Shown one piece after another: positions 35,274 to 43,298 of a stretch of 64,000 bases of DNA. How positions within the stretch are numbered: position 1 is the first letter of the stretch; each line of letters starts with the position of its first letter. The stretch covers positions 248,001 through 312,000 of the forward strand of contig CAVVOG010000003.1 of the NCBI GenBank assembly GCA_963749895.1. The letters run 5' to 3'. The position numbers were made by a program, and so were the translations under genes. The DNA is from AC-51 sp963749895. Lineage in GTDB: Bacteria; Actinomycetota; UBA4738; HRBIN12. The notes beneath the pieces are model-generated. The model was not told the DNA's origin. It searched no databases and saw only the letters and a list, made by a program, of their open reading frames with translations.

Positions 35274-36167
35274 GTGCTGGAGCTGATCGATCTCCGCCGC
35301 CGGTTCGGTCAGGTCGTCGCCCTCGACGGTCTGAGCTTCGAGGTGCCCGAGGGTCGCCTCGTCGGGTTCGTGGGACGCAACGGCTCCGGGAAGACCACCA
35401 CGATGCGGATCGCGCTGGGTGTGCTCGACGCCGACGGGGGGCAGGTGCGCTGGCGTGGCCGGGAGGTGGGGCCCGAGGAACGGCGCCGGTTCGGCTACAT
35501 GCCGGAGGAACGGGGCCTGTACCCGAAGATGCGCGTCCTGGAGCAGCTCGTCTACCTGGCACGGCTCCACGGCATCGAGAAGGACGTCGCAGCGCGGCGT
35601 GCCGGCGAGCTCACCGAGGCGCTGGGGCTCCTGGGCGGTCCGAAGGACCGGATCGAGACGCTGTCGCTCGGGAACCAGCAGCGGGTGCAGCTTGCGGCGG
35701 CGCTGGTGCACGACCCCGAGGTGCTCGTGCTCGACGAGCCGTTCTCGGGGCTCGACCCGGTCGGGGTCGACGTGCTCGCCGGGGTCCTGCTGCGCGAAGC
35801 CCGCGAGCGTGGCGCGGCCGTCGTGTTCTCGAGCCACCAGCTCGACCTGGTCGAGCGGTTGTGCGACGAGGTCGTCCTGATCGAGAAGGGGCAGGTGGTC
35901 GCGCGCGGGACGATCGAGGAGCTGCGGGGGTCGCGGACGCGGAACCTGTGGGAGGTGGCCGTGAGCGCCGGCGTCGGGGACTGGTGGGAGGTCCTGCCGG
36001 GGGTCCGGGCGATCGGCGAGGCCGACGGGGCCGTGGTGCTGGAGCTCGGGGACGGCGCGGACCCCCAGCGCCTGCTGGACCTCGCGCGCGCCGAGGGCGA
36101 CGTCCGGCGGTTCGGCCCGATCCGTCCGAGCCTCGCCGAGCTCTTCCGGGAGGTGGTGCAGGAGTGA
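35274..36167 (+). CDS. ABC transporter ATPase, NatA-like
   Basis: The 297-residue ATPase has Walker A VGRNGSGKTTT, LSLGNQQRVQLAAAL as signature and Walker B VLVLDEPFSGLDP. It ends with a C-terminal domain ending AELFREVVQE, which is that of NatA/YhaQ-type exporters of Na+ or drugs. The start is uncertain: an ATG at 35257, ideally placed for coupling (ATGA with the preceding stop), is out of frame by one base. The GTG at 35274 is the first in-frame start. The next gene overlaps by 4 nt. Confidence 0.85.
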   Translation: MLELIDLRRRFGQVVALDGLSFEVPEGRLVGFVGRNGSGKTTTMRIALGVLDADGGQVRWRGREVGPEERRRFGYMPEERGLYPKMRVLEQLVYLARLHGIEKDVAARRAGELTEALGLLGGPKDRIETLSLGNQQRVQLAAALVHDPEVLVLDEPFSGLDPVGVDVLAGVLLREARERGAAVVFSSHQLDLVERLCDEVVLIEKGQVVARGTIEELRGSRTRNLWEVAVSAGVGDWWEVLPGVRAIGEADGAVVLELGDGADPQRLLDLARAEGDVRRFGPIRPSLAELFREVVQE

Positions 36168-37354
36168 CCACCGGCCGGGGCGATCGGGGGACCTGGCGCC
36201 TCGTCGCGCGCCGCGACTTCTGGGTGCGGCTGCGCGAGCGGAGCTTCTTGGTCTCGACGATCCTGAACGTGAGCGTGATCTCGATCCTCGTGCTGGCCCG
36301 CGCGTTCTCGGGCGGCGGCGCACCCAGCTACGAGCTGGGATGGGTGGGCGACGACCGCGTCGCGACCACCGCGGCCGAGCTGGGGGGCCTGGCCTCCGTC
36401 GAGGTCTCGCTGGTCCCGCTCGACGACGATGCGGCCGCCGAGGAGGCCTTGCGTTCGGGCCGCGTCGACGCCGTCGTCACGGACGGACAGCTCGCCTGGC
36501 GCGCGAACGTCGACCCGACCCTCGAGCAGCTCGTCCAGGGAGCATCGGCGAACGTGGGCCTCGACGCCCTCCTCGACCGCTACGAGGTTCCCCAGGCCGA
36601 TCGCGACGAGGTGGCGTCGTCGGCTCCCCTGGAGACCGTCGTGCTGGAGCCCGGTGACCCGAACCGCGGCGAGAACGCCGCGATCGCCTTCATCGGGGTG
36701 ATCTTGCTGTACGGGCAGCTGTTCGGGTACGGGATCTGGGTCGCCAGCGGGGTGATCGAGGAGAAGTCCTCGCGCGTCGTCGAGATGCTCCTGTCGGCGA
36801 TCGGCACGCGCCAGCTGCTGGCCGGCAAGATCGTCGGGATCGGCCTGCTCGGACTGGGGCAGCTCGTCGTGATCGCGACGTTCGCGATCGGCCTCGCGAT
36901 GGTCACGGGCGCGATCGCGCTGCCGGTCACGGCGCTCGGCGCGGCGGCGCTCGACGTCGGGTGGTTCATCCTGGGGTTCGCGTTCTACGCGTCGCTGTTC
37001 GCGGCCGCGGGCGCGCTCGTGACGCGGATGGAGGAGCTCCAGAACGTGATCGTGCCGATCAACCTCACGATCTTGGTGTCGTTCTTCATCTCGATCGAGG
37101 CGCTGCAGAACCCCGAGGCACCGCTCGTGGTGGTGGCCTCGATCCTGCCGACCTCCTCGGCGCTCGCGATGCCGGTGCGGATCGTCCTGGGCGCGGCGGA
37201 CCCCTGGGAGATCGCCCTGTCGCTCCTGCTGATCGTGGGCGGTACCGTCGTGCTCGTGCCCGTGGGCGCGCGGCTGTACGCGGGCGCCGTCCTGCGCACG
37301 GGCGCCCGTGTGAAGCTGCGGGAGGCGTGGCGTGCGGCGGCACGCCCGTCGTGA
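36164..37354 (+). CDS. ABC transporter permease, NatB/YhaP-like
   Basis: The 396-residue permease has one N-terminal helix (FLVSTILNVSVISILVLARAF), a large extracytoplasmic domain (about 60-160) and five or six C-terminal helices. VIEEKSSRVVEMLLSAI is a cytosolic coupling motif typical of ABC-2 NatB permeases. It works with the ATPase whose stop it overlaps (GTGA). The last codons lie in a 27-bp tandem duplicate that holds a hairpin. Confidence 0.88.
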   Translation: MTTGRGDRGTWRLVARRDFWVRLRERSFLVSTILNVSVISILVLARAFSGGGAPSYELGWVGDDRVATTAAELGGLASVEVSLVPLDDDAAAEEALRSGRVDAVVTDGQLAWRANVDPTLEQLVQGASANVGLDALLDRYEVPQADRDEVASSAPLETVVLEPGDPNRGENAAIAFIGVILLYGQLFGYGIWVASGVIEEKSSRVVEMLLSAIGTRQLLAGKIVGIGLLGLGQLVVIATFAIGLAMVTGAIALPVTALGAAALDVGWFILGFAFYASLFAAAGALVTRMEELQNVIVPINLTILVSFFISIEALQNPEAPLVVVASILPTSSALAMPVRIVLGAADPWEIALSLLLIVGGTVVLVPVGARLYAGAVLRTGARVKLREAWRAAARPS

Positions 37355-37384
37355 GGGGGCGTGCGGCGGCACGCCCGTCGTGAG
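37329..37384 (+). repeat. 27-bp tandem repeat spanning the permease stop codon
   Basis: A 27-bp unit occurs at 37329-37355 and at 37358-37384, with a 2-bp spacer and no mismatch. The first copy includes the permease stop TGA (37352-37354). The second ends directly before the methyltransferase ATG at 37385. Each unit folds into a GGCGTGC-GGCG-GCACGCC hairpin. Confidence 0.85.
37357..37376 (+). terminator. Hairpin downstream of the ABC permease gene
   Basis: GGGCGTGC-GGCG-GCACGCCC is a perfect 8-bp stem with a 4-nt loop. There is no T-run, so it may be a weak terminator or a processing site between permease and methyltransferase. Confidence 0.45.
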
Positions 37385-38245
37385 ATGAGCGGAACGACGC
37401 GACACAACCTGCGGCACGCGGCCGGCATGTTTCGGTACGGGCGGAACCCGGCCGCCACCGTGTACGACAGCCTCGGGCCCGACTTCTTCCTGGCCCTCGA
37501 CGACGGGTGGCTCAACCTCGGCCTGTGGGAGGGCGACGGATCGGACCCTGAGGAGGCGCCGATCGCGGTCCGCGCCCTCGTCCAGCGGATCGCGGAGCCG
37601 CTCCCGATCGGTGGCGACGTGCTCGACGTCGGCAACGGGCTGGCCGCGCAGGACCCGCTGATCGTCCAGGTCACGCGGTCGCGCTCGCTCGCCGTGGTGA
37701 ACGTCACCCTGTCGCAGCTCAGGCACGGGCGCGACCGGCTGACGGAGGCGGGCGCCGTCGCGGTGAACGGCGACGCGAGTCGGATGCCGTGGCGCGACGG
37801 TTCGTTCGACGGGGTCATCAGCGTCGAGGCCGCGTTCCACTTCCCCTCGAGGCGACGCTTCCTCGAGGAGGCGTTCCGGGTCCTACGCCCCGGCGGGGTG
37901 CTCACGATCAGCGACATCCCCACGCTCCGGATGCCGCGCACCCCGCGGGAGGGGCTTGCCGCCGTCTCCCAGCTGCGGGTCTGGGGTCTGCACCGAGGAA
38001 CGGCCGCGACACCCGACGACATCGTGACGATGGCGCACGCGGCGGGTTTCACCAGGGTTCGGGCCGAGCTCGTCGGCGACCGGGTGATCGGCCCAGCGCT
38101 CCGCGCCGTCCGCGGTCGCCTCGACGGAGCGCACGGGGGCTCGTGGGCGCACGCCCGCGCCGCGCGGGTGATGCTGGGGCAGGTGGACCTGCTCTGGGAG
38201 CGCCGGCTGATCGACTACCTGCTGCTGGTCGCGACGAAGCCGTGA
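37385..38245 (+). CDS. SAM-dependent methyltransferase (class I)
   Basis: The 286-residue protein has VLDVGNGLAAQDPLI as motif I (unusual GNGLA rather than GxGxG) and ISVEAAFHFPSRRRFLEEAFRVLRPGGVLTISD as motifs II-III. The pattern resembles the ubiE/coq5 or erythromycin/mycocerosate small-molecule methyltransferases. The substrate is unknown. It follows the ABC pair across the tandem repeat. No good ribosome site precedes the ATG. Confidence 0.8.
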   Translation: MSGTTRHNLRHAAGMFRYGRNPAATVYDSLGPDFFLALDDGWLNLGLWEGDGSDPEEAPIAVRALVQRIAEPLPIGGDVLDVGNGLAAQDPLIVQVTRSRSLAVVNVTLSQLRHGRDRLTEAGAVAVNGDASRMPWRDGSFDGVISVEAAFHFPSRRRFLEEAFRVLRPGGVLTISDIPTLRMPRTPREGLAAVSQLRVWGLHRGTAATPDDIVTMAHAAGFTRVRAELVGDRVIGPALRAVRGRLDGAHGGSWAHARAARVMLGQVDLLWERRLIDYLLLVATKP

Positions 38246-38249
38246 GCCG

Positions 38250-38924
38250 TCACGAGCGGCTCGGCGGCATCTGCGTCTTCAGCCACGCGACCAGATCCTG
38301 CGTGCTGCGGCTCTGCAGCCAGACGGTCCCGGGCCCCTGGAACCGGACGACCAGGCCCTCGGCGCCGAAGATCGTCGACTTCCAGGACCCCGCCTTCTCG
38401 ACCCCGAACGAGATCCCTTCCTGGAACGCCACCACGTGGCCGGTGTCGACGACGTAGCTCTGGCCCGCGGGGATCTCCTGCTCGAGGATCGCCCCGTAGC
38501 TCGACACGAGCACGTCGCCCTGACCCGAGCACTTCAGCAGGAAGAGGCCCTCGCCGCCGAAGAACGTCTTCGCGCCGCCCCACTTCGTGTCGACGTCCAC
38601 GCCCGGGTCGGACGCGATCCACGAGCCGGACTGCACGAACCACGTCGCGCCGCCGAGGGGCAGGAGCCGCAGGTCGCCCGGGAGCTTCGCGGCGACCGCG
38701 ACGTGTCCGCCGCTGGGGGAGCGGAACGTGTTGATGAAGAAGCTCTCGCCTCCGAGCACCGAGCGCTTCAGCCCGCCCATCAGCCCGCCGGTGGCCTTCG
38801 TCTCGATCTCGACGTCGCCCGACATCGAGGCCATCGCGCCCGCCTCGACCTTCACCTCGCTGCCCGACCCCAGGGCGATCCGCCCGTACGCGTACGCCGG
38901 CGCCGCTTCGATCTCCACCTGCAT
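38250..38924 (-). CDS. AIM24 / TIGR00266 family protein
   Basis: The 224-residue beta-rich protein matches the AIM24 fold: MQVEIEAAPAYA, then KVEAGAMASMSGDVEI, GGLKRSVLGGESFFINTF and VQSGSWIASDPGVDVD, and near the end PGTVWLQSRS. The family is of unknown role in bacteria and mitochondrial biogenesis in yeast. GGAGGAGAT lies before the ATG. Its stop is 4 nt from the end of the convergent methyltransferase gene. Confidence 0.88.
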   Translation of the reverse strand: MQVEIEAAPAYAYGRIALGSGSEVKVEAGAMASMSGDVEIETKATGGLMGGLKRSVLGGESFFINTFRSPSGGHVAVAAKLPGDLRLLPLGGATWFVQSGSWIASDPGVDVDTKWGGAKTFFGGEGLFLLKCSGQGDVLVSSYGAILEQEIPAGQSYVVDTGHVVAFQEGISFGVEKAGSWKSTIFGAEGLVVRFQGPGTVWLQSRSTQDLVAWLKTQMPPSRS

Positions 38925-38971
38925 CTCGATCTCCTCCGTCCGTCCTTGAGCCGATGCGAACGTCCGTCAGC

Positions 38972-40624
38972 TCAGCCGATGCCGAACACCCGGCGGAACG
39001 ACGGGAGGGGCAGCTGCCCCTGGGCAAGCACGTGATCGTGGAAGTCTCGCAGCGAGAACGCTGCCCCCTGGCGTGCCGCCGTCACCTCGCGTGCCCGCTC
39101 GATGTCGATCATCCCGATCATGTAGCACAGCGCTTGGGCCGGCATGCCGATGTAGCGGTCGATCTCGATCACGCTGTCGGTGTGCGTCAGACCTCCTTGC
39201 TCCAGGAGTTCGATCGCGCGGTCGCGCGTCCATCCCATCGCGTGGATGCCGGTGTCGGTGATCAGCCGCGCCGCCCGATGCGCCTGGTTGTCGAGCATCC
39301 CGAGCCGCTCCCACTCGTCGAGGTACAGGCCCATCTCGTCGGCCAGCCGCTCGGAGTACAGCCCCCAGCCCTCGGCGAAAGCCGATGCGGCACCGGCCGC
39401 ACCGAACCGGCGCAGGGGTGGACGGCCGTCGATCTCCTGCTCCAGGGCGATCTGGAAGTGATGTCCGGGGTTCGCCTCGTGGTACGTCACGCTCGCCACG
39501 TGGTGCAGGGCACGGTCGTGCAGGTCGAACGCGTTGATGTAGTAGACGCCCGGCCGGGTCCCGTCCTCCGTGGGTGGATTGTAGAACGCGAAGGGGGAGT
39601 CGGCCTCGCGGAACTCCTCGACCCGGCGGACCTCGCAGTTGGCCGCCGGGAGGCGGCCGAAATAGGCGGGGGCGACCTCCCAGCTCCGGCGGACCTGGTC
39701 GACGGCCATCGCCACGAGCTCCTCGGGGGTCTCGGCGGTGTTCTCGCCGCTCGCGGTCCGCGCGACGATCGCCGTGGCGGGGTCCTCGAACCCGAGCGAG
39801 GCCGCGATCTCGTGACGCTCCTGCTGGATCGCCTCGAACCGCTCCCATCCGATCCGGTGCACCTCGCCGGGGTCGAGCACGAGGGAGGTCCATCCGAGGA
39901 TCTCCGCCGCGTACATCTCCTCGCCGCCGGGCAGGGCCGACAGCGCGATCGTCTCGGTCGCGTGGGGCAGGACCTCGTCCCGCAGGAGATCGCGGAACCG
40001 CTCGTGGGCCGGTAGTACCTCGTCGCGAACGACCGCGGCGACCTGCTCTCGCGCCTCGGCCGAGCCGTCGACCGGCAGCATCGCCGGTGAGTCCTCGGGA
40101 GCCAGGGCCAAGATCCGGTCGAGCTGACCGATCGAGCGCTCCACGACGACCCGCGGCGCGACGACCCCGGTGGCGACGCCCTCGCGGGCAACCTCAGCCG
40201 ATGCCTCGAGGAACGGACCGAACGCGTGGAGGCGCCGGACGTACCGCTCGAGGCGCTCCGGGGTGTCCGCCTGCTGTATCGAGGCGATCTCACCCAGTAC
40301 GCTAGCCGGCCCGTAGAGATGGTTACCGACCTCGAACCGGTCGATCCTGCCTTCGATCTTCGCCAGGTACCGGGCGCTCGTCGCCTCGAGGATGTCGAGG
40401 GTGATCTCGTCGTCCTCGCTCAGGCCGTCACGACCGATCTCACGCGCCTCGTCGAGACCGCCGCGCAGGATCGACTCCTCGCGCGCGCGGCCAGCTTCGC
40501 TGGGGTCGGGCAGGCGATCGTCGTAGCGCTCGTCACCGATGAAGGTTCCGATCGTGGGGTAGATCTCGAGCAACTCGTCCCAGTACCGCGTCGCCAGGTC
40601 GGCGACGCGCGGATCATCGGTCAC
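38972..40624 (-). CDS. DUF885 family zinc-peptidase-like protein
   Basis: The 550-residue helical protein has TYHEANPGHHFQIALEQ (HExxxxHH zinc-like motif) and SAFAEGWGLYSERLADEMG, the third-ligand region of DUF885, which is an M32-like or gluzincin-type family that often looks like carboxypeptidase. It is probably a cytoplasmic or secreted peptidase, with no signal peptide seen. The GTG start is set by GAGGAGGAG; a longer ATG start 11 codons upstream (40657) overlaps the SDR gene and is rejected. Confidence 0.85.
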   Translation of the reverse strand: MTDDPRVADLATRYWDELLEIYPTIGTFIGDERYDDRLPDPSEAGRAREESILRGGLDEAREIGRDGLSEDDEITLDILEATSARYLAKIEGRIDRFEVGNHLYGPASVLGEIASIQQADTPERLERYVRRLHAFGPFLEASAEVAREGVATGVVAPRVVVERSIGQLDRILALAPEDSPAMLPVDGSAEAREQVAAVVRDEVLPAHERFRDLLRDEVLPHATETIALSALPGGEEMYAAEILGWTSLVLDPGEVHRIGWERFEAIQQERHEIAASLGFEDPATAIVARTASGENTAETPEELVAMAVDQVRRSWEVAPAYFGRLPAANCEVRRVEEFREADSPFAFYNPPTEDGTRPGVYYINAFDLHDRALHHVASVTYHEANPGHHFQIALEQEIDGRPPLRRFGAAGAASAFAEGWGLYSERLADEMGLYLDEWERLGMLDNQAHRAARLITDTGIHAMGWTRDRAIELLEQGGLTHTDSVIEIDRYIGMPAQALCYMIGMIDIERAREVTAARQGAAFSLRDFHDHVLAQGQLPLPSFRRVFGIG

Positions 40625-40643
40625 GGTAGGCTCCTCCTCGGCG

Positions 40644-41357
40644 TCACAGCAGGCCAAGGGTACCCGCGCCGTCGACCGAGACCGCGGAACCCGACACGAA
40701 CCCGGCCGGCTCCGAGCACAGGAACGCCACGACCCGCCCGAAGTCGGCGGGGTCGCCCATCCGGCCGCTCATACCGAGCTCGCGCACCCGGTCGGTGGCA
40801 TGGAGCCCCGGACACACCAGGTTCAGCGTGATGCCGTCGTCGATCAGGTCCTGCGCCGCGGTCTTGGCCCAGCCCCAGAGGCCTGCCCGGGCGGTGTTCG
40901 ATGCCGTGAGGGTCGCGATCGGCTGCTTGACCGCGCTCGAGGTGATGAGCGCGATCCGGCCCCAGCCCGCCGCCCGCATCGGCACGACCGCGTCGCGGAC
41001 CAGCCGGATCGAGGTGAGCAGGTTCGCTTCGACGGCATCACGCAGGGCGTCGTCGTCGATCTCCAAGGCGCGGGCCGCGGGAGGACCCCCGCTGTTCGCC
41101 ACCACGATGTCGAGCCGTCCGAACCGCTCGAGGGCGGCCGACACGAGCCGTGACGGCATCGTGGGGTCCGTCACGTCCCCCGCGATCGCGAGGGTCTCAC
41201 CTGGGAGGGACCCGGCCGCGGCCGCCAGATCATCGGGGCCTCGTGCGTTCAGGACGACGGCGGCACCCTCGTCCGACAACGCCCGCGCGGCGCCCAGACC
41301 GAGTCCCCTCGACGAGCCGGTGACCAGCGCCACCTTGCCGGCGATCCCGAGATCCAC
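40644..41357 (-). CDS. SDR family oxidoreductase with altered catalytic Tyr motif
   Basis: The 237-residue protein has ALVTGSSRGLGLG (NADP loop), VVANSGGP and a conserved LITSSAVKQPIATLTASNTARAG. In classical SDRs the last stretch would hold YxxxK; here Tyr is replaced in an SNxxRAG pattern, a known subgroup of 3-oxoacyl reductase-like proteins. The reaction is unclear. The GTG start is chosen because a TAGCAT -10 box lies 7 nt upstream; an ATG at 41366 overlaps that box. The GTG start of the DUF885 gene lies 19 nt downstream of its stop, so the two may be co-transcribed. Confidence 0.85.
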   Translation of the reverse strand: MDLGIAGKVALVTGSSRGLGLGAARALSDEGAAVVLNARGPDDLAAAAGSLPGETLAIAGDVTDPTMPSRLVSAALERFGRLDIVVANSGGPPAARALEIDDDALRDAVEANLLTSIRLVRDAVVPMRAAGWGRIALITSSAVKQPIATLTASNTARAGLWGWAKTAAQDLIDDGITLNLVCPGLHATDRVRELGMSGRMGDPADFGRVVAFLCSEPAGFVSGSAVSVDGAGTLGLL

Positions 41358-41364
41358 GCGCCGC

Positions 41365-41370
41365 ATGCTA
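41365..41370 (-). promoter_or_regulatory. Putative -10 box, leaderless SDR gene
   Basis: TAGCAT on the minus strand ends 7 nt before the GTG at 41357. It includes part of an ATG that would otherwise be read as start. Confidence 0.5.
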
Positions 41371-41489
41371 CCGCTCGCCCGATTGACCCTCGATGATGGC
41401 CGTCGGTACGCTCGGGCCGCGTTCCCGCCCTTCGGTCCGTCCGTACCGTCCGTTCGCATCCGGCGTCCGTGCCGGGGAGGAGGCTCTCG

Positions 41490-41771
41490 ATGCGTGCTCG
41501 GCTCGTCACCGCGGTCGCGGTGCTCGCCCTGGTCGGTGCCGCCTGTACGTCGACGTTGGACACCGAGGGGCTCGAGGAGCAGATCGCGGCGCTGCTGGAA
41601 GAGCGCGGTGGTCCCGAGGTGACCGAGGTGACGTGCCCCGACGACATCGAGGCCGAGGCCGGAGCCACGTTCGAGTGCTCCGCGACCGGGGACGGCGTCG
41701 AGTGGGTGGTCCGGGTGACCCAGACCGACGACCAGGGCAACGTCGAGATCGAGATCGCCGGCGCCCAGTAG
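41490..41771 (+). CDS. DUF4333 lipoprotein
   Basis: The 93-residue protein has a signal peptide (RARLVTAVAVLALVGAAC) with lipobox VGAAC, then the DUF4333 core: VTCPDDIEAEAGATFECSATGDG and VTQTDDQGNVEIEI. These actinobacterial lipoproteins are of unknown role. GGGGAGGAGG lies before the ATG. The fabI gene starts 22 nt after the stop and may be in the same transcript. Confidence 0.85.
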   Translation: MRARLVTAVAVLALVGAACTSTLDTEGLEEQIAALLEERGGPEVTEVTCPDDIEAEAGATFECSATGDGVEWVVRVTQTDDQGNVEIEIAGAQ

Positions 41772-41793
41772 GCGCCGCGCCGAGGAGGCCATC

Positions 41794-42573
41794 GTGCTGT
41801 TGGAGGGGAAGAAGCTCCTGATCACCGGGGTGCTCACGCCGCAGTCGATCGCGTTCGCGACGGCGCGCGTCTGCCAGGAACAGGGCGCGGAGATCATCCT
41901 GTCGAACTTCGGACGGGGCGTGAGCCTGACCGAGAGGCTGGCGAAGCGCCTGCCCGATCCGCCCGACGTCCTGGAGATGGACGCGAACGACGACGAGCAG
42001 ATCGAGGCCGTGCGCGCGGAGCTCGAGCGACGCTGGGGACGGCTGGACGGGTACCTCCACGCGATCGCGTTCGCCCCGCAGGACGCGCTCGGGGGGAACT
42101 TCCTGTCGACCCCGTGGGACAGCGTCGCGATCGCCGTGCGGACGAGCACCTTCTCGCTGAAGGCGATCTCGGTGGGGCTGCAACCGTTGCTCGAGGCCGC
42201 GGGACAGGCGTCGGTCGTGTCCCTCGACTTCGACGCGACGGTCGCGTGGCCGATCTACGACTGGATGGGCGTGGCGAAGGCAGGGCTCGAGTCGGTCACC
42301 CGTTACCTCGCTCGCGATCTGGGCCCCAAGGGGATCCGCGTGAACACCGTGAGCGCCGGTCCGATGCGCACGATGGCGGGCAAGTCGATCCCCGGGTTCG
42401 ACCGGATCACCGACCACTGGAACCGACGCTCCCCGCTGGGCTGGGACGTCGAGGACCCGACCCCCGTCGGGAACTGCGTCGCGTACCTGCTGTCGGACCT
42501 GTCGACGGGGATCACGGGAGAGCAGATCCACGTGGACGGCGGGTTCCACGCGATGGGGTTCGACATCACCTGA
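41794..42573 (+). CDS. fabI: Enoyl-[acyl-carrier-protein] reductase, InhA/FabI type
   Basis: The 259-residue NADH-dependent reductase has LLEGKKLLITGVLTPQSIAFATA (nucleotide loop), HAIAFAPQDALGG and the catalytic YDWMGVAK, with Tyr155 and Lys162 in Y-x6-K spacing. The LLITGV..QSIA start and length fit actinobacterial InhA. It reduces the enoyl thioester in the last step of fatty acid elongation. GAGGAGG precedes the GTG start. Mycolate genes are not seen nearby, so ordinary fatty acid synthesis is assumed. Confidence 0.92.
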   Translation: MLLEGKKLLITGVLTPQSIAFATARVCQEQGAEIILSNFGRGVSLTERLAKRLPDPPDVLEMDANDDEQIEAVRAELERRWGRLDGYLHAIAFAPQDALGGNFLSTPWDSVAIAVRTSTFSLKAISVGLQPLLEAAGQASVVSLDFDATVAWPIYDWMGVAKAGLESVTRYLARDLGPKGIRVNTVSAGPMRTMAGKSIPGFDRITDHWNRRSPLGWDVEDPTPVGNCVAYLLSDLSTGITGEQIHVDGGFHAMGFDIT

Positions 42574-42602
42574 GCCTTCCGGGGGAGCCCGACGAGCGCC
42601 GG

Positions 42603-42608
42603 TAGACT
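42603..42608 (+). promoter_or_regulatory. Putative -10 box, leaderless lipoprotein gene
   Basis: TAGACT ends 9 nt before the ATG at 42618, with no ribosome site. Confidence 0.5.
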
Positions 42609-42617
42609 GCGTCGACG

Positions 42618-43253
42618 ATGATCCGCCGTCCGCTCGCATGGCTGACCGTCGCGGTCGCGCTCTCCCTGATGCTCGTCGCGTGCGACCCCGATGCCGAGAC
42701 CACGACTCCCACGGGGTCGACCGGCGAGCCGACCGCGAGCGACACCGGCAGCCCCGCCCCGCAAGCGCCCGACCCGAACATCCCGTACTCACCCCGCCCC
42801 TCCGAGCTGGTGCCGCGCACGACCGGGTTCGTCACCGAGACCCTGACGCTCCCGACCTCCGACGACGCGCGGATGCTCGTCACGGTGGACTCGACCGCGA
42901 TCGAACGGGAGTTCACCGGCACGTACCGCGCCACCTCCGTGTGGGTCACGATCGAGAATCCGGGTGACGAGCCGTGGACGGGCGTGCCGGCCGCGTACGC
43001 GAGGATCTCCGACGAGGCCGGCGGGGTGTTCGAGCCCGTGCCCGCCACGGAGGCGGACCTGCACCCTCGGCCGGGGCTGTACGACGCGTCGAACCGCGAT
43101 CTCACCCGAACGGCCACGATCGGACCGGGCGAGCGACTGCAGGGCGTGATCGTGTTCCAGCCGACCGGCGGCAACCGATCGGTCACGATCGCGATCAGCC
43201 TGAACGCGGGCGGCGTGTGGGGCGAGTGGACCACGTCGCTCGGCCCCTTCTGA
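42618..43253 (+). CDS. Lipoprotein with DUF4352-like domain
   Basis: The 211-residue protein has a signal peptide with lipobox LMLVAC, a Thr/Pro/Ser-rich linker (about 25-55) and a beta-sandwich region (ATSVWVTIENPGDEPW, then GERLQGVIVFQP) of the DUF4352/telokin-like type. It probably sits outside the membrane. The function is unknown. The start is set by the -10 box 9 nt upstream. Confidence 0.7.
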   Translation: MIRRPLAWLTVAVALSLMLVACDPDAETTTPTGSTGEPTASDTGSPAPQAPDPNIPYSPRPSELVPRTTGFVTETLTLPTSDDARMLVTVDSTAIEREFTGTYRATSVWVTIENPGDEPWTGVPAAYARISDEAGGVFEPVPATEADLHPRPGLYDASNRDLTRTATIGPGERLQGVIVFQPTGGNRSVTIAISLNAGGVWGEWTTSLGPF

Positions 43254-43285
43254 GCTGCCGGCGCCGTGGATCGGCAAGGACCCCG

Positions 43286-43291
43286 TATCCT
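43286..43291 (+). promoter_or_regulatory. Putative -10 box, leaderless selD
   Basis: TATCCT ends 7 nt before the ATG at 43299. It supports that ATG as the true start and therefore that the TGA at 43344 lies inside the gene. Confidence 0.5.
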
Positions 43292-43298
43292 CGGCGGG

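Noticed and set aside
35257..35286. Nine-codon frame ATG...TGA as a real small gene
   Set aside because: Too short to support alone. It is more likely a frame error or a coupling leader, and is listed as a finding.
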